From Pigoraptor vietnamica (taxonomy: Eukaryota; Opisthokonta; Filasterea), in the NCBI GenBank assembly GCA_943704525.1, contig CALSCQ010002215.1, positions 1-47,738 of the forward strand: a stretch of DNA of 47,738 bases, written 5' to 3'. The notes beneath the pieces are model-generated. The model was given only the letters and a program-made list of their open reading frames with translations. It made no database searches and had not been told where the DNA came from. The translations under genes were made by a program, and so were the position numbers. Below are positions 24,707-34,356 of the stretch, piece by piece. Within the stretch, counting starts at the first letter, position 1. Every line of letters starts with the position of its first letter.

Positions 24707-25601
24707 AGGGAGTGCGCCGGGCGACGGCGCCGCGGTGCGTGTTGTCCGCATGGTTGCACATTCGGCCTGAGATGGCGTGCTGGCACTGACGTCAGTCGTT
24801 CCCCTTGCGCGCAGATTCGTCCCCCTGCGGCAGGGCGAGGCGTCGTGCCTGCAGCCGCTGCCATTCGGGGCCCACGCCCTCCTGTGCGCACGGTATGTCC
24901 TTCGTATTGCCGGCGATTGTTTGGGACCTCTGACAAAACGTGTTGCCGCTGTCGCAGGTGCCAGCTGCTGTGCGGCCTCCCATGCGGCCACAGGGTGAGT
25001 GCGTTTGAGAGTGGTGTTTATAGTTGCAGAGCTAACTTTTAAGGTTTGCCACGCGCAGGCCACACCGGTCCGGTGACACCCGTGCAGGCTCAGCTTACCC
25101 AGCAGCAGCAGCAGCAGCTCGCGCGAAGTCTGCAGCAGCCACCGCAACCCAAGTTACCGCAAGGTGTGTGATACTGTAATGCACGGTGGGCTCAACAATG
25201 GAGTTGACGCGCTCGCCCATTCGACAGCGCGTCCGCCTGTGGCTGCCGCCGGAGCTGCCCAGCCGTCCGCTGGCCAGGCGCAACAACCGCCATCACCGGC
25301 ACTCGCTGCGCCAGCCCCCCAACCCGCTGGCCAGGGCGGCGCAGGCGCGCAGGGCCAGTCGCTGTCGGTGCATCAGCAGCTTGTGCAGCTGCAGGCGGCG
25401 CTGCAGACGCCGAGCAACTACCCGCCGCACGTGCTTCAGGCCATACGCAACAAGTTTACGCACCTGCGACAGCAGTACCAGCAGCAGCAGGCCGCGCAGC
25501 AGCAGGCCTTGCAGCGCGGGGCGGCGCAGCAGCAGGCGGCGCTCGGGGGCATGGGTCGCGGCGTCCCTCCCCAACCCACGGTGACCCCGAAGCCGCAGTG
25601 A
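21835..25601 (+). CDS. SPT20: SPT20-family subunit of the SAGA complex
   Basis: Start at 21835, stop at 25601. Confident exons: 22399-22664, 22748-22863, 22942-23266, 23354-23784, 23866-24132, 24212-24734, 24815-24892, 24958-24994, 25059-25163, 25228-25601. Exon 1 runs from 21835 to about 22138, and how it joins 22399 (directly, or through a small exon near 22222-22296 or 22258-22296) is unclear. The core matches SPT20/FAM48: RVSLVINLYRDGF, then LIPVELSDIVDALPARHF and GGIVVEMRDARF, then RRVLLRASPSALLGDI and a segment ending APICLDPSTLVACVANA. A second conserved block reads ELFLFYLGLREAAMGYV. The N-terminus is acidic with a KRRR nuclear signal; the C-terminus is rich in Q, P and A with eight consecutive CAG/CAA codons at 24582-24605 and an alanine run near 24678-24706. 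SPT20 holds the SAGA histone acetyltransferase core together. An 81-nt intron at 23785-23865 is inferred because it removes an out-of-character Cys-rich stretch and keeps frame. Confidence 0.85.
24582..24605 (+). repeat. CAG repeat coding polyglutamine
   Basis: Seven CAG codons and one CAA inside the SPT20-like gene, followed about 70 nt later by a GCG run coding polyalanine. Both are in frame, and such tracts are common in SPT20 C-termini. Length variation between isolates would be expected. Confidence 0.8.
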
Positions 25602-25713
25602 TGCGAGGAGCAAGGAATGAACATTCGCGCCTCCTGCGGGTTGGCACTTTTGTGTGGTGCACACCTTGTCCGTTAAAATTTTATGCCAAGACATAAAACA
25701 GCGGCAAATTCGG

Positions 25714-26017
25714 CCAATTTATTCCCGAAGATTTGACCAATCGCATGGCCAATCGCACGTGACGGCGTGGACAGAGGGCGTTCCCTTAATTTCTCAGCCA
25801 ATGGGCGTGCGGATCACGACGGGGCGACCAATCGGATGCAAGGATGAGCTGCGACTGGCGAACATCAGCGCGGAAGCCACACCACACCCAGCTGGTTCGG
25901 CCGCGCACAGCCACCGTTCCATGCGCTGTGTTTGGGGTGCAGTGAGCACATGCCAGCCACGCGGGCATCACGCACGCCGTGGCACGCGGCAGTGAGTCCA
26001 TGCCGGCAAAGTATAAT
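25714..26017 (+). promoter_or_regulatory. CCAAT-rich promoter of the ammonium transporter
   Basis: The 552-bp gap 25602-26153 holds no gene but five CCAAT boxes, all on the plus strand (25714, 25737, 25749, 25798, 25828), a GCACGTGA box at 25755-25762 and a TATA-like TATAAT at 26012-26017, about 140 bp before the start codon. CCAAT clusters are typical NF-Y/HAP sites. That they drive the transporter is inferred from position. Confidence 0.5.
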
Positions 26018-26153
26018 AGGGTACGCGCCCTCTCTCTGAGATCCGCGCGTACAGTCCACTCGGCAGCTGAAAACCGGCGGTTCGGCTTCGAAAGCGACGT
26101 TGAGTTCGGCTTCCCCTACAGCTTTGTGAGCATTGCAACTTTTGAGAGTGAAA

Positions 26154-28019
26154 ATGTCTGACCCGAACGCCACGGACCTTGCGGCGGACCCCGCTGGCGC
26201 GGCGGCGCTCACGGGCGCGGCGCTCTTTGTGGATGGCGACGTGTCCTGGGTGCTCATTTCCACTGCGCTGGTCTTCATGATGACGCTCGGCCTGGCCTTC
26301 TTTTGTGAGTGTCGCGTAACTGCGGTTTGTTTTTTCCCTCGCTTGCTGCGGCCGCAGTGCTGACCTGTTCGCCCTTCTGCAGACGCGAGCCTTGTGCGCG
26401 AGCACCACATGAGCGACACACTCTTCAAGACCATCATTTCGATGGGCGTCATCACTGTGCAGTGGGTCCTCTTCGGCTACTCGTTTGCGTTCGGCACCAA
26501 CAACGCCTTCTGGGGCGACTTCCGCTGGGGCGGCTTCATCGACCTTGGCAACGAGGCAGTCAACGACGGCGGTGCGCGCGAGAAGTACGCTACGAACATC
26601 GACGCACTCGCCTTTGCCGTCTTCCAGATGAGCTTTGCGGTAATCACGCCGTCGCTTATTACGGGCGCCGTTGTCGGCCGCATGAAGTTCATGTCATTCC
26701 TCGGTGAGTACTGTTGTCTGGACTGCCTGGCCGATCCGTCGTTCCCTGCTAATATCACGGCATGATGCGCCGCGCAGTCTTCCTTACCCTGTGGACGACG
26801 CTGGTCTACGACCCGATTGCACATTGGGTGTGGAGCCTCGACGGATGGCTTCACAAGCTTGGGGTGCGTGTCCCATTCGCCGGCACGGCGTTCATGCCCA
26901 CTGTACTCACTCTGACCACTGATGGCGGCAGGCCCTTGACTTTGCCGGCGGCTCTGTCGTCCACATTTCGGCGGGATTCTCGGCACTCGTTGCTGCAATT
27001 ATTGTGGGCAAGCGGCCGCATATGGAGCGCGACGACCCCGAGCCGCACCTTCCCTTCAATCTCCTCGGAGCTTCGATGCTTTGGATCGGCTGGTTTGGAT
27101 TCAACGGTGGAAGCGCGCTCTCGGCCGGCCACGTCGCTGCCCTTGCTCTTACTAATACGCAGGTGCGTGGTGTGCATATTGGAATCACATGTGTGGCCCC
27201 TCACACAACGTCTCTTCCCCAGATCTGCGCCGGGACGTCCATGCTCACGTGGGCTATCATCGATTATGCCGTGACACGCCGCAACCACCTTGATGGCGCT
27301 CTCTATGGCGCCGTTGTCGGCCTGGTCATCATCACACCGGCTTGTGGTTTCGTGTATCCAGGTCGGTGCATCATCCAGATCGTCCAGAGCTGAGATTGAT
27401 CTGGCACCGTGCTAACTAACAGACGTTTGAAATGGCCCTTGCAGGAATGTCGATTGTTATTGGCGCGTTTGGAGCGGCCATCTCGTATCTCGTTCTGTGG
27501 TCGTGGAAGAAATGCGCACACCTTCGAATGTGCGACGATAGTCTCTACGTGTTCTGTTCGCACGGAGTCGGAGGTGTCATCGGGTCGTTTATGACTGGTG
27601 AGTGAGTGTACCTAATTGTGATGTGTACATTTTTTTTTGTTTCTTGTGCTGAAGTACTTGCACACGCATTCACAGGCCTTTTCGCTACTACGAGCGTCAA
27701 TTCGGCGGGAGCGGATGGAGCATTCTATGGCAACCCCAAGTTGCTCCTCTATCAACTGGCGGACATTGCGAGCACAGCAGCTTGGTCGGTGGGAGTGACT
27801 GCGTTCATTCTCTTCCTTATCAAGGTAAGCTCTTTTCAATTCTTCAAAAGTGTTGCCCCACCCTAATCTCACGCTGCTGCGCAGTTTACGCTGGGGCTTC
27901 GTGAGGAATCGCACATCACGACATCGCCAAGCAGTACAGCCGAGATGGGCAAGAGCGTCGGCACCACCCCTGTAGCCGACACTGTGCGAGACTTTAACTC
28001 GGAAGTCGTTCCGGTCTAA
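26154..28019 (+). CDS. AMT: Ammonium transporter (Amt/Mep family)
   Basis: Eight exons: 26154-26304, 26383-26703, 26778-26863, 26932-27162, 27223-27361, 27445-27597, 27676-27824, 27885-28019; 454 residues, normal for the family, with about eleven membrane helices. The family signature DFAGGSVVHISAG carries the first pore histidine and CSHGVGG the second; the aspartate before AGG is also present. The N-terminus places a short soluble lead before the first helix (SWVLISTALVFMMTLGLAFF). The cytoplasmic tail is short, starts LGLREE and keeps only part of the usual regulatory C-tail. It should carry ammonium across the plasma or a vacuolar membrane. The last exons and introns are clearly lower in GC than the upstream genes. 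The gene converges on FUZ with 233 bp between stops. Confidence 0.95.
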
Positions 28020-28041
28020 GAGTCCAAACGACCAATATGTA

Positions 28042-28047
28042 AATAAA
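28042..28047 (+). terminator. Poly(A) signal AATAAA of the ammonium transporter
   Basis: AATAAA lies 23 bases after the stop codon inside an AT-rich stretch. Position and sequence fit a canonical polyadenylation signal; transcript data would confirm it. Confidence 0.45.
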
Positions 28048-28252
28048 TATATTCCAAAAAAATGTACACATACAAATATTGTATACAAATGTTCAATGGG
28101 CAAAGTTTTGCTCCAATTAATTAATACGCATTTAGATCAGTGGAGAAAGTAGAAAGAGTCCCAATACATAAATTATTAACTGTCTACAGTGAGAATTTAC
28201 AGTGCCATACTTCACTCCTCCAATCGAAGCCTGAACATTCGACAAAATTATA

Positions 28253-30023
28253 TTAGATAAACATTTTTGTGTGCAGCAGTCCAGAACCAATGGAGTCACA
28301 TATTGAGGACATAGCGTAAACTGGAACGTGGTCCTCGAAAAGGCACATAATAGTTGCTTGTGTTTGCCGAAGCGAATACACTTTCCAACCCTACAATAAA
28401 TTTCGTTTAGAATTTCCGGAAAAGCAAGCGCTCAACATAATGGTAACAAGTACCTTAACAACGGAGTATAGTTCGACTGGAAAATGATGTCCATCCCAGT
28501 TCGAAGAAAACGGGTCGTTGTCGCTGCCCATCTCCGGGAAGAAGGCACTCATTGCAACGAGAAAAGAAGCGATTGCGTCTCTTCTCGCGTTCGCGCTCTC
28601 GTCGGCCTTGCCTTCGGTGGATCGCGTCCATGTAATGCATCGACGGCTGACTCTGTGCAGAACGACGACGCTACACCCAATAACATGTCACTCTTTGGGG
28701 AACTCAACTATTGCGAAACAAAGAAGCCCACCTAGCCACAGCAGGATCGACCGTAATGTTGGCTGGAAATCCCTTCGGCATCCATTCGATCCATGTGCGT
28801 AGGGTAGTCAGCGCTGGCGTCCAATGCGCGGCGAAAAGCTGCGCACGAGTGGGCAGGCAGTGTTATGAGGTTCTATCGTCAGTTCGAGACAACAACGGTT
28901 GTTACTGCGTCGCACCTCCTCAATAGCTTTCATAGCCGGCGAAGGGCCGCACAGTACAACTACGGCAACCCCAGCGATGGGATAGATAACAACGAGCCGG
29001 TGAGGCACCTGTTTCGTGCGAGAAAGTGTCAGTGAGTATTACAGAGTATTGTACAGAGTTTGAACATGTGGCCACCTGAGGACTTGCCGTCGGCAAATAT
29101 ACAGGGATGTCGTGCATGGTTGCAGAGGGAAGCGACGACACCAATGCAGCGAGAAGCGTTGTCTCGTTCGCGCTCAGCTTCCACCTGCAACTCAAAGATC
29201 AGTTCTTGTCACGAGATCGTAGCTACGTCTGCGCGAACACACACCAGCTGTCCGTCGCGGCAACGGTGCAGCCTCCGGCGATCAATGCGGCATAGCTGCT
29301 ATCCACGCTTGCTGCAAATGCGTCAAGGTACTTGCGGGCAATGGGCATGTCGGGCGCATAAGCGGTCTCTGTGGCCCGCAAAACAAGCGGCAGAACGCCC
29401 TGGCCGTCGAAAAGCGTGTCGAGCAGGCGGAATGCTGCCTGTTGGCAGAATTTTAAGCCGTTGCTTCCAGTATTGCTGGGACACACAAAGCAGGCACACA
29501 GAGCAGACAAGGACTTAAAGGGATGCTTACCCGACAGTCGCGCTTCAGGCGATCTGCAGGCTGAGAGCCCACCACGCCGTCGATGCCACGCAGCAGAACA
29601 AGAGCCTCAAATGCAAGCGATAATACGCGGTCCTCGGAGGTGGCCAACGGGCCCTTCGGGTCGGAGATAAGAATCAACGTCAAGCTGCAACGAGCGAGGG
29701 TCAGTGGCGACGGTCGTGGCACACAAACAGAATTGCCACACCATAATAAGGGCGCGCCCTCGCACAGAACACCTGTCGTGGAACACGCGCCAAGCTGTGC
29801 GTTGCGCAGCGCTTTCTTCGCCGACGAGTGACACTCCCTGTCCGGCGCAAAACATGTGCACGCCATTCAAGGCTCCCACGGCAGGAAAGGACGGCTGCAG
29901 GTGGGATGGGTGAGAATGGACTCGGGCATCTCGGTCGCACTCGGCACCCACCGCCGCCATGCCCCCGTACGTGCGCGTGAAGAGGGGAATGCCGCCCCCG
30001 GTGACAGCCACAAGGCACGCCAT
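28253..30023 (-). CDS. FUZ: Fuzzy (FUZ) planar-polarity effector, ciliogenesis
   Basis: Nine exons on the minus strand: 30023-29952, 29894-29773, 29684-29531, 29438-29245, 29184-29076, 29008-28916, 28838-28732, 28652-28454, 28390-28253; 395 residues against 418 in human. Phases agree throughout and several blocks match FUZ closely: GIPLFTRTYGG, ALNGVHMF, FHDSLTLILIS, VAATDSWWKL, DIPVYLPTASP, VPHRL and VLCGPSP. FUZ is a longin-fold subunit of CPLANE, which with INTU and WDPCP recruits intraflagellar transport proteins to the basal body. Exon 1 ends at a 57-nt in-frame intron (29951-29895) whose removal restores the family spacing. The last five exons are AT-richer than the window average. It is divergent from the SDR gene at 30187, 163 bp apart. 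Confidence 0.9.
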
Positions 30024-30186
30024 GGCTTGCTCTGGACTGCCTGCTGTTGCAGTGGGACCAGTCGGTGGTTTGTGTCTGTGTCAAAGAGTGCCCGTCGAAG
30101 GAGGCGTGACGTCATCATAAGGGCGGCAGATTGGCTGAAAACGCGACACGGGTGGCCTCGCAATTCGCACTCGCGTTGCAAGTGCC
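30024..30186. promoter_or_regulatory. Shared promoter of FUZ and the SDR gene
   Basis: Only 163 bp separate the two divergent start codons, so the core promoters must share this stretch. A perfect CRE-type palindrome TGACGTCA lies at 30107-30114, near the middle. No TATA box is evident. Confidence 0.5.
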
Positions 30187-31410
30187 ATGGCCCGCGAGTA
30201 CGACGCTGTTGCGCGTGCGGCGGCGGCGGCGGTGCTGGGTGCGCTGGTGGCCGCCGTGGGCCTGCGGCTCCTCACGCGGCGCAGGGGGTGGCGGAGCGGC
30301 GGCGCATTCTTCCGCAACCGCGTCGTGTGGGTTGTCGGCGCGAGCTCGGGCATTGGCGAAGGTGCGTGCATGCAGCCAGCCCGCCGTCCGTGGCTCTGCT
30401 GATGGACGGGGCGCTTGCAGAACTGGTGTATGCCTTTGGCCGCTGCGGGGCCCGCCTCATCATCAGCGCGCGGAGGCACGACGAACTCCAACGCGTGCGC
30501 GCCGAGTGCGAGCGCAGGCAACTCGAGGTGCGTTGCTGTGGCAGGCGCTCTCTTCGCTCCGTTTTCTGACCACTCCCCGCGCAGGAGGGCGTCGATGCAC
30601 TACCGCCGCGCGTGCTGCCCCTCGACCTGGCCGACGCCCCGTCCCTCGCCGCGCGGTCGGCGGAGGCACTCGGCTGCTTTGGCCATGTCGACGTCGTCGT
30701 GCTGTGCAGCGGCATTTCGAGCCGGGGCTTTGCGGTGGACACGCAGGCAAGTGTGCGAATGTGCCTCCGGGCATCCCCGGTGCTGTTGAGTGCCTGCCCT
30801 CACAGCCTGGTCTGGTCGCAGATGGACGTCGACCGCCGCGTGATGGAGGTCAACTACTTTGGTCCCGTCGCCGTGGCCAAGGCGCTGCTGCCGAGCATGG
30901 TTGCGCGGCGCAGCGGCCACCTTGTCGCCATCAGCAGCGTGCAGGGCCTCGTCGCCATTCCCTCGCGGTCGGCCTATTCGGCATCCAAGGTGAGCCACAG
31001 GGCGCCTGAGGCGCGGGTGCACGCAATTGTTCGAATGTAACATCTACGTTCATTTCGCACAGCACGCGCTCCACGGCTTCTTTGGGAGCATACGCGCAGA
31101 GCTCGCCCCAAGCGGCGTTGACGTAACCGTCGTCTGTCCCGGCTATGTTCGCACCGCTCTCTCCCTTAACGCCCTCGCGGGCGATGGGTCGCGCCACGGC
31201 GTCATGGACGACACAACAGCGCGTGGCATGGCGCCCGCAGACCTCGCCGCGCGCATTCTCGTGGCCATTCAGCGCCGCGAGGCCGAGGTCGTTGTCGCGG
31301 ATGTGACTGCGCGCGCGGCCGTGTGGCTCCACCGCTTTCTCCCGCGCCTCCTGCGCATCGTCCTTGCACGCCGCGCCGCAAAGGAGCTGGCGCAAAGGCC
31401 GCCGCAGTGA
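30187..31410 (+). CDS. DHRS7B: Short-chain dehydrogenase, DHRS7B-like, membrane-anchored
   Basis: Five exons: 30187-30361, 30421-30527, 30585-30746, 30822-30989, 31063-31410; 319 residues (human DHRS7B has 325). An N-terminal hydrophobic anchor is followed by the NAD(P)-binding GASSGIGE, then [14 protein letters not shown], the NYFG asparagine, the catalytic serine in AISS and YSASK with the Tyr/Lys pair, and CPGYVRT. All active-site residues are present. DHRS7B proteins act as NADPH-dependent reductases of the ER and peroxisome, linked to ether-lipid synthesis; the exact substrate here cannot be read from sequence. The third intron (30747-30821) has a GC donor (GCAAGT), fixed by frame and by family continuity of [10 protein letters not shown]. 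Its stop is 42 bp from the BRF1 stop on the other strand. Confidence 0.88.
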
Positions 31411-31452
31411 GCATCGAACTGCATGTGCGTGCGCTCGGCACCCGCCCATAAA

Positions 31453-34105
31453 TCAGTCGTCGTCATAGTCGCCCTCAAGAGCGTCATTCACCGAATAGCC
31501 CAGCACAGCCGCGAGGTTCTCTTCCTCAGCGCCCCCAGCCGCGACGTCGTCGCCATCCCCATCCCCGCCAGACGCCTGCGCAGCCCGAGGGCCGTACACT
31601 GACAGCGGCGTCACAGCGCGCGAAAAAGCGTGTTTCTTGGCGTCCTCTGTCGGCTGCGGCGCGGGCGGCTGCGGCGCGGTGGCATCGCCCCCCAGGCCCT
31701 CCAGGACGGCGTAGTTGATCTTCTTGGACATGCGGCGGCTCGCCAGCATCTGCCGGATGGCCTGCTGCGGGTTCTCGGCAGGCTCGCGCTCCTTCTTCTC
31801 CGCGCGCCGCCGCTTTCGCTGCGAACAACAATATTCCATCACACAGTGCACGCCGAAGAGAGGAGAGGAGGCTTAACGCCATGCCTGCATGCGCGAGGAG
31901 AGGTCCAACGCACCTTGCGCTCCGGCGGGGGACGTGCCACGCCCTCTTCGCGCGCCGCTGCTTCTGCTCGCTCCTTTTCTGCACCCGCCCGCAATTACGG
32001 TTGAGCTAGGCAGGGCACAACGCATCCCACAGAGGCACACGGCCCATTCCGCATGCCCACCGGCTTGCTCCTCAATGTACTCGATGTTCATGGCCCGCCA
32101 CAGCTCCGCCTTGACGCGCGCGTCGTCTTCGCCGAGGAGCATCTCGTCCACTTCCGAGTCGGCAATGTCCGAGAGCGTGTCCTCGCACTCTTCGGTCGCC
32201 GACGGTTGCTCCGTCCCGGCACTCCCGGGCACCCGCACCAGCGCCGCTGTTTGCGCGGCCAGGAAGGCCTGCGACGACGGTCCCGCGCCCCCCGCTGCGC
32301 CATCCGCCGCATTAGCTCCCACCAGCGTCAGCAGCCAGCGTAAAGCGATGCAAAGGCAGCCACTGCAACGCACAGCAATTGGCATCACCCACCCGAGTCG
32401 CGCTCAATCACGCGGAACTCGTCGCTGTCGAGCACGCGGCGCATCTCGGCCGCAATGGCCTCCTCCCCCGCTTCCGTCAACAGCCGCACGCCCCCGGCCT
32501 GCGTCTGCCCCGCCTGCCCCGTCTGCCCGGTCGGCGCGGGCAGGGCCGTCGCGGGCGCGGCCTGCTTGAGGCGGGCGCGCTTGCGGGCCTGGACAAACGA
32601 AGGAGGGTCGCACTCTTCCTCGAGGTCGATAGTCTGAAACTCGCGCGGCGTGAGGCCGCCCGAGGGCGTCTCCTCAAATTCATCGAGCCTGCGCAGCATA
32701 CAAAGAGAGCCCATTAGACCATGATGGAGAAAGTTGAGACTGTCCCGTCACTCGCCTCTTGCGGAGCGTGACGTCGCAAATGCGCACAACGTTGATAATC
32801 TCCTTCTGGGTGCGGCTGAAGCCAAACATTCGCGCGGCAATGAGGAGACCTGCAGTGCCGCCAACACGCGGTCAGAATGGCTCGCTTGAATCATTGACGA
32901 GTGCCCACTGACTCCACGACACGGGTCACACAGAGGAGCACGGGTGTCCGCATTCCACTCGCGCACATATAATCAGCCACATGGAACGGTGCTCACCCGC
33001 GCCGCAGATGCCCGCGGGACGCCGGCCGACCTGCATCCAGTCGCGCTTCATGCGTGCGACAAGGCGCAGCGCCGTCATGGCCACCTCGTGCGTCTTCTCG
33101 CCAAATTCAAGCTTGTGTGCGAAGCGGAAGATGTACAGCGAGGGATCTGCCGAAAGTGGTGCCAGTCAACGCACGCACCGCAATGGCCTCGGGAAGGTCC
33201 AAACACACCCACCGATAATGGGAACGCGGATGTTCAGTGCGCGGCAGAGCTTCAGGAATGTGCTACCAAGCGTGTACACGTTGACCTGCGGCATGTCTCT
33301 CGTCAGTAGCGAGTTCGTTACTCTGAAACGCCGTGTGTCGCAGCGCCAGCCGAAACTCCCCACCTGCAGGACGTCCGAAAAATCAAGCAGCATGTGGGGC
33401 GTCTGCTCCGTGCGGCAGACAATGTAGAGGCAGGCGGCGACCACGTGCGTCGTCTTGCGGCCCTGGATGAAGTTGTACTGTACGGCGAGCTTGAAGTACT
33501 GCTGCGCGGCCTCCACGTGGTGCGCGTTCAGGCGCAGCGCGGCAGCGACAGTCGCAATGCGCCGCCGCCCTACAAACGGCCCAATGAGCGTCCAAATAGC
33601 ACCAACAAGGTGCGCTGGTCCCAGTGTAAATACGAGGAAACAAAATGCATACGCACCGTTGCTCAGGGTGACCTCGCGTGACTCGCGACCAAAACCGTGG
33701 TGGAAGCCCGGGGCAATGGAGCACGACTTGGGACCTGCAGATCATGCGCCGTCGTTGAGAAAATGCCCCGTGCGCCCACGGTGCGGCGAGGCTTACCCTC
33801 TGCCGAGACGAATTGGCCCACGACGCTGTTGCCGCCATTGTTTGAGTCTGTAAAAGTAACCTCGGACACTATGATGCTGTCTTCGAGAACCTGTTGGAGA
33901 GAGCGAAAGAAAACACGGCGCAAGCACAGCGTCGCACAAATCCTTCAAAGAAATAGTGATAATAACAAAAAAAACCACTTCCAACGGCAATTTGCAGACG
34001 ACCGCACAGCCGCATTGGTACATAGCCGCAGTGCGTGCACACGGCGTTGCCGCGAGCCGGGTCGACGTCTATGTCCGCCCCTCCGCAGCTCGTGCAGGCG
34101 CGCAT
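31453..34105 (-). CDS. BRF1: TFIIIB subunit BRF1
   Basis: Eleven exons on the minus strand: 34105-34022, 33890-33797, 33734-33657, 33569-33364, 33285-33213, 33146-32997, 32849-32756, 32688-32393, 32315-32061, 31978-31914, 31818-31453; 586 residues. Domains in order: zinc ribbon (CTSCGG ... CTHCG), B-reader/linker [11 protein letters not shown], two cyclin folds ([58 protein letters not shown]), [13 protein letters not shown], the ARVKAELW block and the BRF homology segment [12 protein letters not shown], then an acidic end. BRF1 bridges TFIIIC, TBP and RNA polymerase III at tRNA and 5S promoters. The intron 32755-32689 begins GC (AG|GCGAGT), because a GT choice would shift the frame out of LRKRLDEFEE. 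The junction 32392/32316 uses a weak GGGAG acceptor and is the least certain. Confidence 0.93.
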
Positions 34106-34356
34106 CTTCGGAGCATGCGAAAGCGGTGCTAGTGCGACTAATCTGCTGCGCTTTTTGTTGAAATGCGCGCCACTCCTGATGACGCCGTCACGTGACGAGA
34201 CCGGACACCCACACGTGCCAAAGTGGCTTGCGCCAAGGGCGCTATAAGCGCCCTTGCTTGCGCACTTGCATCACCAGGGCGCTCCACGTGCAAGGCAAAA
34301 ATTCACTACCAACGCCTATTCGAAACACACATCCTCACGCTGTCCCGCGCCGCACC
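34106..34356. promoter_or_regulatory. Shared promoter of BRF1 and PYROXD2
   Basis: A 251-bp divergent gap. It contains GTCACGTGAC at 34187-34196, a further CACGTG at 34212-34217, and a perfect inverted repeat with 9-bp arms (34235-34243 and 34247-34255) whose centre reads CTATAAG, a possible TATA element about 110 bp before the PYROXD2 start. The BRF1-side core promoter is not obvious. Confidence 0.5.
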
